In this document: positions 17,637-27,051 of the stretch, piece by piece
Position numbering within the stretch: position 1 is the first letter of the stretch
Layout of the letters: every line of letters begins with the position of its first letter
Assembly (NCBI GenBank): GCA_018971525.1
Contig: JAGXAR010000028.1
Location: 1-42,835, forward strand
Length of the DNA stretch: 42,835 bases
DNA from: Nitrospirota bacterium
Lineage (GTDB): Bacteria; Nitrospirota; Nitrospiria; Nitrospirales; Nitrospiraceae
Direction: 5' to 3'
The notes under the pieces: generated by a model
Database searches by the model: none
The model's input: the letters and a program-made list of their open reading frames with translations, nothing else
Told to the model about the DNA's origin: nothing
Position numbers and translations under genes: made by a program

Positions 17637-18347
17637 TTAATTCTTTATGTTCGATCCTTTGATCGATACGACGCCCGGCGATTCGATCGAGATCCCTGAA
17701 GCGGCATTGACAGCCGCGTCTTTCCCACTAATCGCAGCCAAGCGCCCTCCAGACCGGAAGATGAGATCCGCCCCGCTCTGGACGGACATCACCGTTCCGC
17801 TGGACGCAGAAAGATCTGTTCCAGCCTGCATGGCGAGATTGCCGCCGCTGGTGAAAAGCGTGCTTCCCTGACTCGATACAGTGGTGGCTTGCCCGGCTTT
17901 CATCTGAACATCCTTTCCGCTTTGTATCACTGTGGTGCTGCCTGTCGTCAGAGACAAATCACTTCCCGTCCGGATGGAGAGTGTGGTGCCGCTCATGACA
18001 GCGGTGGCAGTTTGCGCTTGAATCGTCACGTTTCCGCCTGAGATAGCAACCGTCTGGCCTTGAAGCACAACGCCGGTCGGCGTCACCAGAAGCGCGGATT
18101 GCAAAACAGCCACTTGCTTTTGAAGCAGCTGCACTTGTTGGTGGAGCGCGGCAATCTGTTGATCCAACGGGGGAAGGGACGGAGTGGCTTGCAGGATTGG
18201 ACCCGATGAGATCTGTGGTTGAACCGGAACGGCCCGTTCCATCACGTCATCGGCAGCCAGCGTAATACTCCCACCTATTCCAAGGGAGCATGCGACACTC
18301 ACCCTCAACCATCGCACGATGGTTTTCCGCAAAAGCGCCGTGTTCAT
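17637..18347 (-). CDS. exported beta-helix spike-like protein (paralogue)
   Basis: A 236-residue paralogue of the product at 13870-14463. A signal peptide (VSVACSLGIGGSITLA) is followed by ADDVMERAVPVQP (recurrent Arg motif, Arg38), then a coiled coil (QQIAALHQQVQLLQKQVAVL). About twelve short beta repeats follow (GTTLSIRTGSDLSLTTGS, GSTLFTSGGNLAMQAGTDLS, GADLIFRSGGRLAAISGK). It ends VVSIKGSNIKN, without the PAAR-like end of its paralogue. The repeat is the kind found in VgrG/gp5 needles. The ribosome site is GGGAG. It is 44 bp downstream of the IPT-domain gene and probably in its transcript. Confidence 0.65.
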   Translation of the reverse strand: MNTALLRKTIVRWLRVSVACSLGIGGSITLAADDVMERAVPVQPQISSGPILQATPSLPPLDQQIAALHQQVQLLQKQVAVLQSALLVTPTGVVLQGQTVAISGGNVTIQAQTATAVMSGTTLSIRTGSDLSLTTGSTTVIQSGKDVQMKAGQATTVSSQGSTLFTSGGNLAMQAGTDLSASSGTVMSVQSGADLIFRSGGRLAAISGKDAAVNAASGISIESPGVVSIKGSNIKN

Positions 18348-18391
18348 TATTCATCTCCCATTGCAAGGTTGCGAGTATTGATTTGATTTGG

Positions 18392-19921
18392 CTACGGCAC
18401 CACAAGACCATCCGGCACACCGCGAGGCCCGACGATCCAGACCGCAAAGTTATAGTCCGAGTCATGAAGGGCCTCGTACCACCACCGCGCATTGAACATC
18501 AGTGTATCGGTCCCTATTCGGCTATCAGCGACGTATGCCCCTTGGCAGTCTGGAAATAACCCGCATCCTGGCAGCAACACTGAAACATTCTGGAAAATCC
18601 ACCCATTTTGCAGGCGCTTTGTCGGGAACACGACATCGTTGCCTGCGTGGCCACCCATCCTCCACGTCGTGGTGTTGGGATGAGTGATGGAATCCCACCC
18701 AGAGACAGGGTTCGTATCATCTGAACCAGGTTGCGCCAACATAACATCGCCTTTCGCCGTCCTGGTCATCCGCACTTCCTGTGCGGGGATAAATCGGAAG
18801 GGAACCGTGTTGCTCTGAATCTGGCCCATTGGAATGAAGACGCCGCCGTCGAATTGCAGCAGGCCGGAGGCATCCGGCACGTCCACGACAATTAGCGTGT
18901 CGGCCCAGGCTTCCACGAGACCGGTTTGACGGACATTCGATCCGATTTGGAAGACCACGTCGCCGCCCGCGTTGCCGAAGTTCTTCCCATAAATAACGAC
19001 CTGATCTTTCGGCTGGCCTTGAGTCTTACTCAGATGATCGATCACCGGCGATGGACGGGCGGGAGGAGAGCTGAATGTCGGTGGATTTGTAGGTTGAGTT
19101 AACGATCCACCCGGGAGTGGGGTACCTACGCCAACGGTGCCGAATAAGCCACGTGTGCCAACTTCTTGATCCGCTGAACTTGACGATGGCCCCCCTGGCT
19201 TCCCACCACTCTCGAGTCCTCTCGATTGAATGACGTTCCCGCCCTTCGCACGAATTTGTTCAATGATCGGCTGGTTCTGCGCCCGCTCCGCTGCCTGTCG
19301 CTGTTGACGCTCTTGTTCAAACTTTGCCCTATGCGCTTGAAATGCTGCATCCAAGCTTGCCTGCGCCTGGTCATTCGCCCGCTGACGGATCGCGCGATCT
19401 TGTGTCGTCATTGCCGTGACTTGACCCTGAACCACACCAGGGTCAGCTGGTGGATGTTGTACCATTACACTACCGGTTGCATGCAGGCTCCCTGGTGGTA
19501 ACGCCGCCTGCGCCAACTTGATTCGCACAGTCCATATCATGCTCTTCTGCACGTCCTGGGGCGTCACTTGATAGGCCAGATGCATGTGGCCGCTGCCCTG
19601 CTGTGTCATGGGTGGCGCGGCAAGATTCTGCAGAGTGACAATCACCGGCGGACCTTGCGCCTGGACGTCGACCGTGATCGGCCCTGGCTGCGTCACGGCA
19701 AATCCAAAACTCGCCGACTCAGGGCCCTGAACAGCGAAGTTTTGTGGGAACGTGGGCAGCTGTCCCTGTTGCGGTGGCGCGCCAAGCACAGCACGTGTTC
19801 CGACATCCCCTTCTTTTTGTTCTTCCGCCAAGACCGTTGCGACAGCTGTTACATGCAAGACCGCAAGTCCCGCAACGATTACCAATGCCCTGCTCATGGT
19901 ATGCTGACTTACCCGTTTCAT
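18392..19921 (-). CDS. exported IPT/TIG-domain protein with coiled coil
   Basis: A 509-residue protein. A signal peptide (ALVIVAGLAVLHVTAVATVL) is followed by EGDVGTRAVLGAPP (recurrent motif, Arg43). Residues ~60-160 are beta-rich. Residues ~170-225 form an Arg/Gln-rich coiled coil (FQAHRAKFEQERQQRQAAER). A second motif copy, DQEVGTRGLFG (Arg257), marks the start of a Pro/Ser linker. Then an IPT/TIG domain (PVIDHLSKTQGQPKDQVVIY, then GKNFGNAGGDVVFQIG) and a C-terminal beta domain with two Cys (LLPGCGLFPDC) close the protein. The motif copies fall at the boundaries of the segments, as expected of processing sites. No known function. Confidence 0.72.
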   Translation of the reverse strand: MKRVSQHTMSRALVIVAGLAVLHVTAVATVLAEEQKEGDVGTRAVLGAPPQQGQLPTFPQNFAVQGPESASFGFAVTQPGPITVDVQAQGPPVIVTLQNLAAPPMTQQGSGHMHLAYQVTPQDVQKSMIWTVRIKLAQAALPPGSLHATGSVMVQHPPADPGVVQGQVTAMTTQDRAIRQRANDQAQASLDAAFQAHRAKFEQERQQRQAAERAQNQPIIEQIRAKGGNVIQSRGLESGGKPGGPSSSSADQEVGTRGLFGTVGVGTPLPGGSLTQPTNPPTFSSPPARPSPVIDHLSKTQGQPKDQVVIYGKNFGNAGGDVVFQIGSNVRQTGLVEAWADTLIVVDVPDASGLLQFDGGVFIPMGQIQSNTVPFRFIPAQEVRMTRTAKGDVMLAQPGSDDTNPVSGWDSITHPNTTTWRMGGHAGNDVVFPTKRLQNGWIFQNVSVLLPGCGLFPDCQGAYVADSRIGTDTLMFNARWWYEALHDSDYNFAVWIVGPRGVPDGLVVP

Positions 19922-20050
19922 ACTGCCTCCTCCTGTTGGTTCAAAGCGCCGTCTGGAGCCCTGAAAGTTTGTCGCTCGAACCCCTCCGAATGTTCAACAA
20001 GTCCGCACACAGGCCCAACCGGCAACACCTTGTTCCACTCTTCTCGCGTC

Positions 20051-20986
20051 TCATGGGTAGGATTTGATTGTGAACGAGTAGAAGTTGGCGCTCAATACCG
20101 ATGGATCCGCCCAGAAATACCAAAGGTGGCCGCCAGCAGCATACAAGTCCACGGTCACGTAATGGCAGACGCTGAGTCCAGCGCACCCTGCCCGATTGTC
20201 CCACATATCGATAGACTGGCTGCTGTAATGGCGAAGTTTGGTGAGCGAGGGGCTTGCCGCGACGTCAACCAGATAGTAGCCGGCTGCCGGGAGGATGACA
20301 TTGACCCAGACATACGGCTTATTGTCAGCAAGTGGTTGGTCTGTTGAGAAACCGTTGTACAGTATAGAATAGGCGGCGGGAGACACCATTCCCCCATTCA
20401 AAATCAACGCTGCAAGTGGTGATGGATTAGATCGTCTATCTGGTGTCAGAGTGATGGACAACGGAGTCTGAGCCCAGACGAGGTCCACCGCGAACGGATT
20501 GATCCAGGAAAGAAAACGCTCTACTGGACCTGGGACGTGACTTCGGGGCCCCGATGGAGGGAGCAGTCCAGGTGCCGGAAGAACTGGTAGCTGTGGTTTC
20601 AGAAACCTCTCTTCTTGACTTGGCACCGTCGTAGCCGGCAGGGGTACTGAGGATCGGTTTCCCTGTCGAGCTTGATTGAGTTTCTGTCCGCACCGCGGAT
20701 TCTTCAGACACCACTGCTCTAATTCGGCTTGGGAAAGCGCTCGCAGATCTCCGGGTCGTGGCGGCGGGGGGAACTGTCGCTGGAGATTCTCCTCCTGGCT
20801 GGGAGCGGTGGCCGCCGGTCGCAGTGTTTTGACGCCCGCGTTCGGAATCGCTCGAGTGCCGATACTATTGCTTTCATCAGCCCAGACTAACGTGCCTCCT
20901 AAAATCCCGACCGCGAGAATTCCGAACCCTGTCGCCACACGCAACCTGCAACGCACCATTGCTTTTACTAACTCTTGCGCCGTCAT
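20051..20986 (-). CDS. exported protein of unknown function
   Basis: A 311-residue protein with a long n-region and a hydrophobic signal (VATGFGILAVGILGGTLVWA). Directly after it comes ESNSIGTRAIPNAG with the recurrent motif (Arg45). A Pro/Gln-rich linker carries a small Cys pair (QWCLKNPRCG). The C-terminal ~140 residues are beta-rich and aromatic (KPYVWVNVILPAAGYYLVDV, then CAGLSVCHYVTVDLY), resembling a pre-peptidase or jelly-roll type fold; I cannot assign a family. The ATG has GAGGAGG upstream. It is co-directional with both neighbours. Confidence 0.68.
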   Translation of the reverse strand: MTAQELVKAMVRCRLRVATGFGILAVGILGGTLVWADESNSIGTRAIPNAGVKTLRPAATAPSQEENLQRQFPPPPRPGDLRALSQAELEQWCLKNPRCGQKLNQARQGNRSSVPLPATTVPSQEERFLKPQLPVLPAPGLLPPSGPRSHVPGPVERFLSWINPFAVDLVWAQTPLSITLTPDRRSNPSPLAALILNGGMVSPAAYSILYNGFSTDQPLADNKPYVWVNVILPAAGYYLVDVAASPSLTKLRHYSSQSIDMWDNRAGCAGLSVCHYVTVDLYAAGGHLWYFWADPSVLSANFYSFTIKSYP

Positions 20987-21077
20987 TCGATCCTCCTCTC
21001 CGGCCTGTTTGAATGAAATGAAGCATTTCGTGGCTCCGCAGTTGCCACATTCAGGAATCTGTCCTCTTCACGTCCTC

Positions 21078-22346
21078 TCACGGTCCAACAACGAGCGTGC
21101 ACATCGCCACGTTGTTAGCCTTATTGGATTCGCCTACGCGGTTGTCAGGGTCGATCGTCACCATAATCTGATAGGTTCCCGGTGCGGCCTGCGCGACGTT
21201 CATCTGCGATTGGAACGGTTGTACGACTCCTGGTGCGACCTGGCTGCCGGGCCCCCATCGAAACGAACTACGTCCTGCGATGGCCGGCGAGGACGCCCAC
21301 TGCAACAGAGGCGCCGTATACGGAAAATTCGCCGACACTGAGCCCTGATTCGTGTATTGTGTGACCACTTGAATGAAGTCCCGCTGGGTCGGATTCGTCG
21401 GCATAAAGCTGCATCCTGCCAACGCAAGGTCTGGCGCAGGTCCCATCACCGGAGGACGCGACTGTACCGTAATCGTGGCGCTGTACGTATTGTTCGCTGT
21501 ATTCGCTTCCGTGACAAAGGAATTCAGCGTGATGTCCCATCTGTATGTTCCCACCGTATCGGTCAACAACGTGACCTCCGGCACATTGAGGATCTGGGAC
21601 GTTCCTGCGGCAATTGTCACAGGAAGGTTCGCCACTTCGAGACCCCATCCCTTCACCGGTTTTCCCGTGGCGTCCCATAGCTGCACAGTCAGGTGCCTTA
21701 AGCCCTGACTGAGTTGGGTGGCGTTCAACACGTCGAGCTTGGCGTCGGTAAGACCCTGATTCTTTACTGTAAGGTGAAGCACGGCGAGGTCATACGGAGT
21801 CGGTGATGCAGGCGTAAGCACCGCACTCGTGATCACGAGATCAGGATTGGTGTTTGGAGGCGGTGGAGGAGGACTGGATGAGCCGCCACCCGTTAACTGC
21901 TGCGGCGTAAGCCGATATTGCTGGATGAGCGGACGACTCAACGGCACAAGCGTCGCTGTCGCACGGCTCTTTACACCGCTATATGTTCCGGCAGCATCGA
22001 GCGCAGTGCCGTCCGGCTTTAGCAGCACTACATGATGCTCGTCTTCCTGATATGGAATGGAAACCGCCAGCAAGTCACTCATTGGTTCGTCATACTTCGT
22101 GGCTTGAGCCTGGATCACGAGTGGAGTCTTGCCCTCTTGCGGGACTAGCCGAAGCGTCCTGTCCGTCGATTGTTCGACGCGATAGTCCCCTGCAGGGGCC
22201 ACGACATCAGAGCCGTCAGATCCGGAAAAATGAACCGGCTTCTGGATCGTGATAGTTGAGGGATCGGGGGAAGCAGCTGTGGTCGCACAGGCAGAAATCA
22301 TCAATGAGAGGCCCATCAATATGCCGCAGGACCAGAGTCGATTCAT
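21078..22346 (-). CDS. module + two CARDB domains lipoprotein
   Basis: A 422-residue lipoprotein (lipobox LMISAC, Cys near residue 19). Residues ~35-135 are the recurrent module: VHFSGSDGSDVVAPAGDYRV, LRLVPQEG, LVIQAQAT, HHVVLLKPDGTALDAAGTYS. The module tail (PLSRPLIQQYRLTPQQL) is followed by a Ser/Pro-rich linker. Two CARDB-like beta domains follow: PDLVITSAVLTPASPTPYDL with ANTANNTYSATI, then PDLALAGCSFMPTNPTQRDF with SNKANNVAMCTL. CARDB domains are adhesion-type extracellular folds. So the module here is the N-terminal part of a surface-exposed protein. The ATG has GAGGAGG upstream. Confidence 0.82.
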   Translation of the reverse strand: MNRLWSCGILMGLSLMISACATTAASPDPSTITIQKPVHFSGSDGSDVVAPAGDYRVEQSTDRTLRLVPQEGKTPLVIQAQATKYDEPMSDLLAVSIPYQEDEHHVVLLKPDGTALDAAGTYSGVKSRATATLVPLSRPLIQQYRLTPQQLTGGGSSSPPPPPPNTNPDLVITSAVLTPASPTPYDLAVLHLTVKNQGLTDAKLDVLNATQLSQGLRHLTVQLWDATGKPVKGWGLEVANLPVTIAAGTSQILNVPEVTLLTDTVGTYRWDITLNSFVTEANTANNTYSATITVQSRPPVMGPAPDLALAGCSFMPTNPTQRDFIQVVTQYTNQGSVSANFPYTAPLLQWASSPAIAGRSSFRWGPGSQVAPGVVQPFQSQMNVAQAAPGTYQIMVTIDPDNRVGESNKANNVAMCTLVVGP

Positions 22347-22515
22347 GTGACCCTCCTCTTGACTTGCTCAGAACCGAATGGGCAGAAACTTATGTGTTGC
22401 CTCCATGCGTCAGTCGCGGATCTCGATCAGAAGGTTCATGGCTTCGCGCTCCATATCCCGTCCTTGTCGATCAAGGCAACGCGGAATGCCGTTCGACATC
22501 TGCATGCAGACTCGA

Positions 22516-24456
22516 CTACGGCTTCACCTTGATGCACTCGACCCCGAGCGCCTGCAGTTCAGCACCCACTTTGGCAGGGAACCGATCCGTGACGAGATGG
22601 TCGAACGGTCCCTGGGCGTGGGGCATGGTCCCTCCTTGGCACAGATCGGCGGCGAAGGCCGGCGCCATCGTTTTGAAATCGTTGTAGCTATCGAAGGCCA
22701 AGATGGGATTGGACAGAGCCGTATGACACACTCGGCAGAATGGTCGGACAAACCCTTGAAACAGATCCGGATGGTCCCCCCAGCCGCCGGGAACTTCTGC
22801 TGGAACTGCCTTCGCGTATTGATTACTCCCGTAACCGGCATAGAGCACATCAATTAGATAGCTGATTGAGTGGTTCGGATTGTCAGGGCTGGGATTTGTC
22901 GCTTTGACCATTTGATTGAGCTGCCGGAACTGTTCTTGCTGAAAACCCAACTGAAACGTACCCTGATCCGGGAAGAGAAAATTGAAGACGTCGAAAGGGA
23001 GAAAGGACGCGCCGCTCACACGATGAGTGTTGGTGTCGTACTTGCCTCCATGACAGGCGAGGCACATTTGCGGCATGTACTTCGGCCCCTCGCGATCCAA
23101 CGCCAGATTGGTAATCAGGTTTCCGTTCGCGTCGTAGGCGTAGAACTTGACGTTCTGCCGATGCACCTTGATGGTGACTTGGAAAGAGCCCCTCCCATTG
23201 CCTGGCGCGTCGTCATTGGTCCGGAGAAAGAGCCGTTCAGCCGGATGAATCGGATTGACATTCCATAAAGTAAATAAATTATTTGGAATCGACAGAAAAA
23301 CATCGTCGCTCGGATAAGGGTAGGTAAGCTTCTCGCCAATGTAGAAATAGGGGCGCATCTTCACGTAACCAGAAACACCGGGAGTTAATGGATCAACCCA
23401 TTTTGGCCGGAACTCCCCAATGAGGCTGTAGGGCTCCACCCCGGTCAGTGGGAACTTGGATTCATTCGTAATGTTGTCCCATCCCTTCGGTCCGTTCTCG
23501 CCGGTGGCGCACTGCCCGGCCCAGATCTTCCCTGTCGCAGAGAACTCGAGCACATCGCCAGGCTCAACATCGAGCCCGGTATCCAAATCTCCAGTGGGCG
23601 GCCCGTCTGTACTGGCGAACGGACAGCTCCCCGGACCACTGCCGCTACCTAAATAATCGCCATCGCGTTCATGTACGTTTACCGTCCATAGCGGTGGATC
23701 AGGCGCATACTCCATGGCCACGGTTGCGATCGGCGGGAGGGTCGCGGCTTGCGCCACTTGAGCTAACGCCGTGTGCGGATCGGGGTAGGCGGGATTCGGC
23801 GCGCCGTTGAGAAACGGCGGCGGACCGTAGTTCGAGACATAACAGGCCACTCGCGCACCATTTTGCTTGCAATGCATATCACGCCCGATCCGCAAGTCGA
23901 TGTTATTGAAATAGACGGCGTGCACTTCACCAGACTGCCCAAAGCCATTTCTGGCCATGAAATTTTTGAGCGTGTCATTGAAAATAAGTAATTGATTGTT
24001 GGATTGAGAAAGGGAGTACGCAAACGATCCTCCGACTCGTCGATAGTAGGAAGTCGCTTCCGTGAGCGTTCCCACTCCTTTTCGGCTGAGCCAACAGGAT
24101 TTTCCAGGCTGTAAGCCTCCGCATGGCGGCGGCAGGGTAAACCCATACGTCGACACGAAGGGCGACACGGTCGCCGGAACGGTAGACTGCGATGGAGCGA
24201 CCGGAACAGCGGAAGTTTGAGGAAGAGTCAGGGCTGGGGCCGGACCAGGGGTTGCCGACGGAAGGGGCCGTAGTACGGGCGATGTGGGAAGCAGCGCTCG
24301 ACTCTCCACCCCGCTGGACTCGCTGACTCCCTCGGTCGAGGTTGCTGCCTTCTGCGCATCCGTAGCGGTCTGCTCAGGCGGCACAGTACCCGCCGTACAT
24401 CCACCAACGATCAGCCCGAACGCGATAACAATCGCCACGCGCCTCTGTCTTAGCAT
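22516..24456 (-). CDS. diheme cytochrome c lipoprotein with LecA-like domain
   Basis: A 646-residue lipoprotein (lipobox LIVGGC, Cys20). The Pro/Thr-rich leader contains GVESRALLPTSP (recurrent motif, Arg53). Residues ~250-435 resemble the PA-IL/LecA galactose-binding beta-sandwich (TGLDVEPGDVLEFSATGKIW, LFLRTNDDAPGNGRGSFQVT). Two heme c sites follow, CLACH (465-469) and CRVCH (574-578). A Met in GTMPHAQG near the end could be an axial ligand. The combination of a lectin-like fold with a diheme region suggests an outer-membrane or periplasmic electron-carrying protein bound to glycan or another protein. The substrate is unknown. The ATG has GGGAGG upstream. Confidence 0.8.
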   Translation of the reverse strand: MLRQRRVAIVIAFGLIVGGCTAGTVPPEQTATDAQKAATSTEGVSESSGVESRALLPTSPVLRPLPSATPGPAPALTLPQTSAVPVAPSQSTVPATVSPFVSTYGFTLPPPCGGLQPGKSCWLSRKGVGTLTEATSYYRRVGGSFAYSLSQSNNQLLIFNDTLKNFMARNGFGQSGEVHAVYFNNIDLRIGRDMHCKQNGARVACYVSNYGPPPFLNGAPNPAYPDPHTALAQVAQAATLPPIATVAMEYAPDPPLWTVNVHERDGDYLGSGSGPGSCPFASTDGPPTGDLDTGLDVEPGDVLEFSATGKIWAGQCATGENGPKGWDNITNESKFPLTGVEPYSLIGEFRPKWVDPLTPGVSGYVKMRPYFYIGEKLTYPYPSDDVFLSIPNNLFTLWNVNPIHPAERLFLRTNDDAPGNGRGSFQVTIKVHRQNVKFYAYDANGNLITNLALDREGPKYMPQMCLACHGGKYDTNTHRVSGASFLPFDVFNFLFPDQGTFQLGFQQEQFRQLNQMVKATNPSPDNPNHSISYLIDVLYAGYGSNQYAKAVPAEVPGGWGDHPDLFQGFVRPFCRVCHTALSNPILAFDSYNDFKTMAPAFAADLCQGGTMPHAQGPFDHLVTDRFPAKVGAELQALGVECIKVKP

Positions 24457-24568
24457 GACTTCCTCCCTCGCTTAATCTGCCCTTGTGTCGTTATGAGCCT
24501 CAGGAAGGTTCGCACCTCTTCGCCATTTTTTAGACGAGTTAGTATTTCGTTTTCGATTTCCCCCCCCG

Positions 24569-24624
24569 TCAGTACACCGCAAAGTCGTACTCCAGATTCT
24601 ACCGGCGGGCGGCGGAATTCCGAC
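24569..24624 (-). pseudogene. relic of the 3' end of a second WD40-caspase gene
   Basis: In one frame of the 213-bp gap, the sequence GRNSAARR*NLEYDFAVY ending at a TGA (24569-24571) matches the last residues of the caspase product at 27052 (GQNPTVRRENLEYDFAVY). A GAG codon has become TAG. DNA identity is high over the last ~30 bases. No further upstream homology could be followed. It marks a lost or rearranged copy of the caspase gene. Confidence 0.6.
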
Positions 24625-24669
24625 CCGTGGCCATGGCGATAGCCCATTCTCAGAATCCCCTCATTCTGC

Positions 24670-27003
24670 TCAACTTCTCCAATCAAACACGCTGAGTACA
24701 TTGGAGAAGTTATCGGTCCAGACGCCCAATGCGGGATTCTTCGGGATCGGCTCCCACCGTTTGTCTTCAAGAAGCGTCCCCAGGGCCTCTCGCTGCTTCG
24801 CCACGACGACCCAATGTGACGCATACTTTCCCGGCACGATGTCCTCATCTTCATGGTCATGCCGATGCAGACCGACCAGATGCAGTTCCTCCGCCAAATT
24901 TCCCAACACCGGCGCGATATGGAGATAACGATTCGAAATGTTGACCGCGATCACACCGTTGCGTGTCATTTTTCGCAGGTACAGCTCGAACGCTTCTCGA
25001 GTGATGAGGTGGACCGGCAGTGAATCGGAGCTGAAGGCATCCAGAATGACGAGGTCGTAGAGGCCGTCCACTGTACGGGCCATGTTTAACCGGCCGTCTC
25101 CTACCACCATCTGCAGATCGACACCTCGCCGTTTGGCGTCCTCACAGTAGGTAAAATAGCTCGGATCGAGCGCGATCATCACGACGGCAGGATCGATTTC
25201 GTAGAAGGTCAACGACTGCCCGGGTTGGGCATAGCTGGCCAGGGCGCCGGCGCCCAAGCCGGTCACGGCGATATGCGAACGGCTGTTCGGGCCTTGGAGC
25301 GCGTTGAACAAATCTCCGATCGGGCCCTTCCGATGATAGTAGGTCATCGGTTCGTCGCGCTTATCGGGATTCCACCACTGAGCCCCATGGTCCGTATTGC
25401 CGTGAATCAATCGATGTGTATCGAGATCTCGGTCGAATTTGACCTTGAGGACGCCGAAAAAGGTCCGTTCCTGATGCAATAAGACGGTATGGCTTGATGC
25501 GTCGGGCATATCCGCGATCACCAGAAGCACACCCAGACCGAGCCCAAACACCAGAGGGCGTAATCGCAGCAGATAGCAAAGAACCAGGGGACCGCCGTAG
25601 ATCAGGAGATTGAGCCAGTCAGTCGGACTGAGTCCAGTCATAGGCGCGTGCGTTGCCCAGAATCCGTGCTGAGCCGTCTGCCCCTCCGCCGCGCGCTCCG
25701 TTCCTTGCGTCAACCAGATCAATCCTCCGGTCCATGCAGCGATCACCAGTATCAAGGCCGCGTCGCGTACGAATCCTGCCGCGCCGGTTCCATCAGCCGC
25801 AGCCGATTCCACCGTTGCTGCCTGAGTCGGTTGCCGAATTCCCTTTGGCAAGAGAAGGCCGGCAACGACAAGAACAATCGCATACTCCGCAGTACTCACG
25901 AACACCACCGGCGCAATCAATGCGTTAAAAATGCCTCCCAACACGCCGCCAACTGACATGGCGAGATAAAACGCCGTCAAATGCCCGGTCGATGGGCGCT
26001 GGCGGGCCAATGATCCGTGACAAACCATGGCGACGACGAACAGCGTGGAGAGATGCAACAGAATCCGGCCGCCGAAGGGAATCGAGAAACCTTCTGCTAC
26101 CATCGTGAACACAAGCAGGATCAACAGAACGGGCATGGCTTGACTCATCGCCCCATGAAACTGAGACTTCCATTTCGCAAAAACGAGGATAAAACTCAGC
26201 AGATACAGCACCAGCGGAATGATCCAGAGGAGCGGGATTGCGGCAATATTCAACGTGACATACGACGTTGCGCCCAGCATGAGGCTCGAGGGCACGAACG
26301 CCCACAATACCCAACGAGCCAGTGTGCGAAGTTCGGGCAGAGACGAAACGGCCGATGTCGTGGTCGCATGATGTGCGTCCGGCTCATGAGTATGGTTGCC
26401 GGCGCGCCATGCGCCCCATCCCGCTGCGCCGATCAATACAATCAACACGCCATAACCCATGCTCCACAGCCGACTTTGAGACAACCCTCCGCCTGTATGC
26501 AGCGACAAGTTAGGCTCGATGATCGCAGGGTACCCCAGCAATGCGACCATGCTGCCAAAATTGCTGGCGGCATAGAGGACGTAAGGATCCTTCGCCAGTG
26601 CATGCGGAATGTGGCTGAACCACTTTTGCAGCAGCGGCGCCGTCGTCGATAACACGAAAAACGGGAGCCCGATCGACAGCGTCAACAGCCAGAGGAGCCA
26701 GGCGATCGGGGAGCGCGATTGACTAGGTGTCCACTCAAACGCGAGAGCGACCGGCAAAACGGCCAACGGCAGCGGCAAAACGAGCAGATGCACAACGACC
26801 TGACGACGGATCTGGAACCGCCCGGTGAGCACGTGCGCGTAGCTGTAACCGGCCAGCAACATCGCTTGGAAAAACACCATGCAGGTGTTCCATACCGACG
26901 GTGTCCCACCGAGTTGCGGCAGAACCATCTTCGCAATCATGGGTTGCACGAGAAACAACAGAAAGGCGCTGACACAAATTGCCGCTGCAAACAGGATGAG
27001 CAT
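24670..27003 (-). CDS. membrane-bound fused transporter/spermidine-synthase-like protein
   Basis: A 777-residue protein. The N-terminal ~500 residues contain about a dozen hydrophobic segments, starting ILFAAAICVSAFLLFLVQPM, as in the 'fused MFS/spermidine synthase' family. The C-terminal ~230 residues form a spermidine-synthase-type Rossmann domain: IAVTGLGAGALASYAQPGQS, LTFYEIDPAVV, VVGDGRLNMAR, DLVILDAFSSDSLPVHLITR and NRYLHIAPVLGNLAEEL. The family binds a decarboxylated-AdoMet-like ligand, but its physiological reaction is not settled. It starts 48 bp after the caspase gene, so it is likely in the same transcript. Confidence 0.85.
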   Translation of the reverse strand: MLILFAAAICVSAFLLFLVQPMIAKMVLPQLGGTPSVWNTCMVFFQAMLLAGYSYAHVLTGRFQIRRQVVVHLLVLPLPLAVLPVALAFEWTPSQSRSPIAWLLWLLTLSIGLPFFVLSTTAPLLQKWFSHIPHALAKDPYVLYAASNFGSMVALLGYPAIIEPNLSLHTGGGLSQSRLWSMGYGVLIVLIGAAGWGAWRAGNHTHEPDAHHATTTSAVSSLPELRTLARWVLWAFVPSSLMLGATSYVTLNIAAIPLLWIIPLVLYLLSFILVFAKWKSQFHGAMSQAMPVLLILLVFTMVAEGFSIPFGGRILLHLSTLFVVAMVCHGSLARQRPSTGHLTAFYLAMSVGGVLGGIFNALIAPVVFVSTAEYAIVLVVAGLLLPKGIRQPTQAATVESAAADGTGAAGFVRDAALILVIAAWTGGLIWLTQGTERAAEGQTAQHGFWATHAPMTGLSPTDWLNLLIYGGPLVLCYLLRLRPLVFGLGLGVLLVIADMPDASSHTVLLHQERTFFGVLKVKFDRDLDTHRLIHGNTDHGAQWWNPDKRDEPMTYYHRKGPIGDLFNALQGPNSRSHIAVTGLGAGALASYAQPGQSLTFYEIDPAVVMIALDPSYFTYCEDAKRRGVDLQMVVGDGRLNMARTVDGLYDLVILDAFSSDSLPVHLITREAFELYLRKMTRNGVIAVNISNRYLHIAPVLGNLAEELHLVGLHRHDHEDEDIVPGKYASHWVVVAKQREALGTLLEDKRWEPIPKNPALGVWTDNFSNVLSVFDWRS

Positions 27004-27051
27004 CTCGATTTCTTCCCTTGCACAACGCGCCCCTCGCGAATCCTGCTAAGG

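Noticed and set aside
11337-18347. A complete contractile injection system or prophage
   Set aside because: No sheath, baseplate, AAA ATPase, terminase, integrase or att sites. Only tube-like and spike-like proteins with export signals are present.
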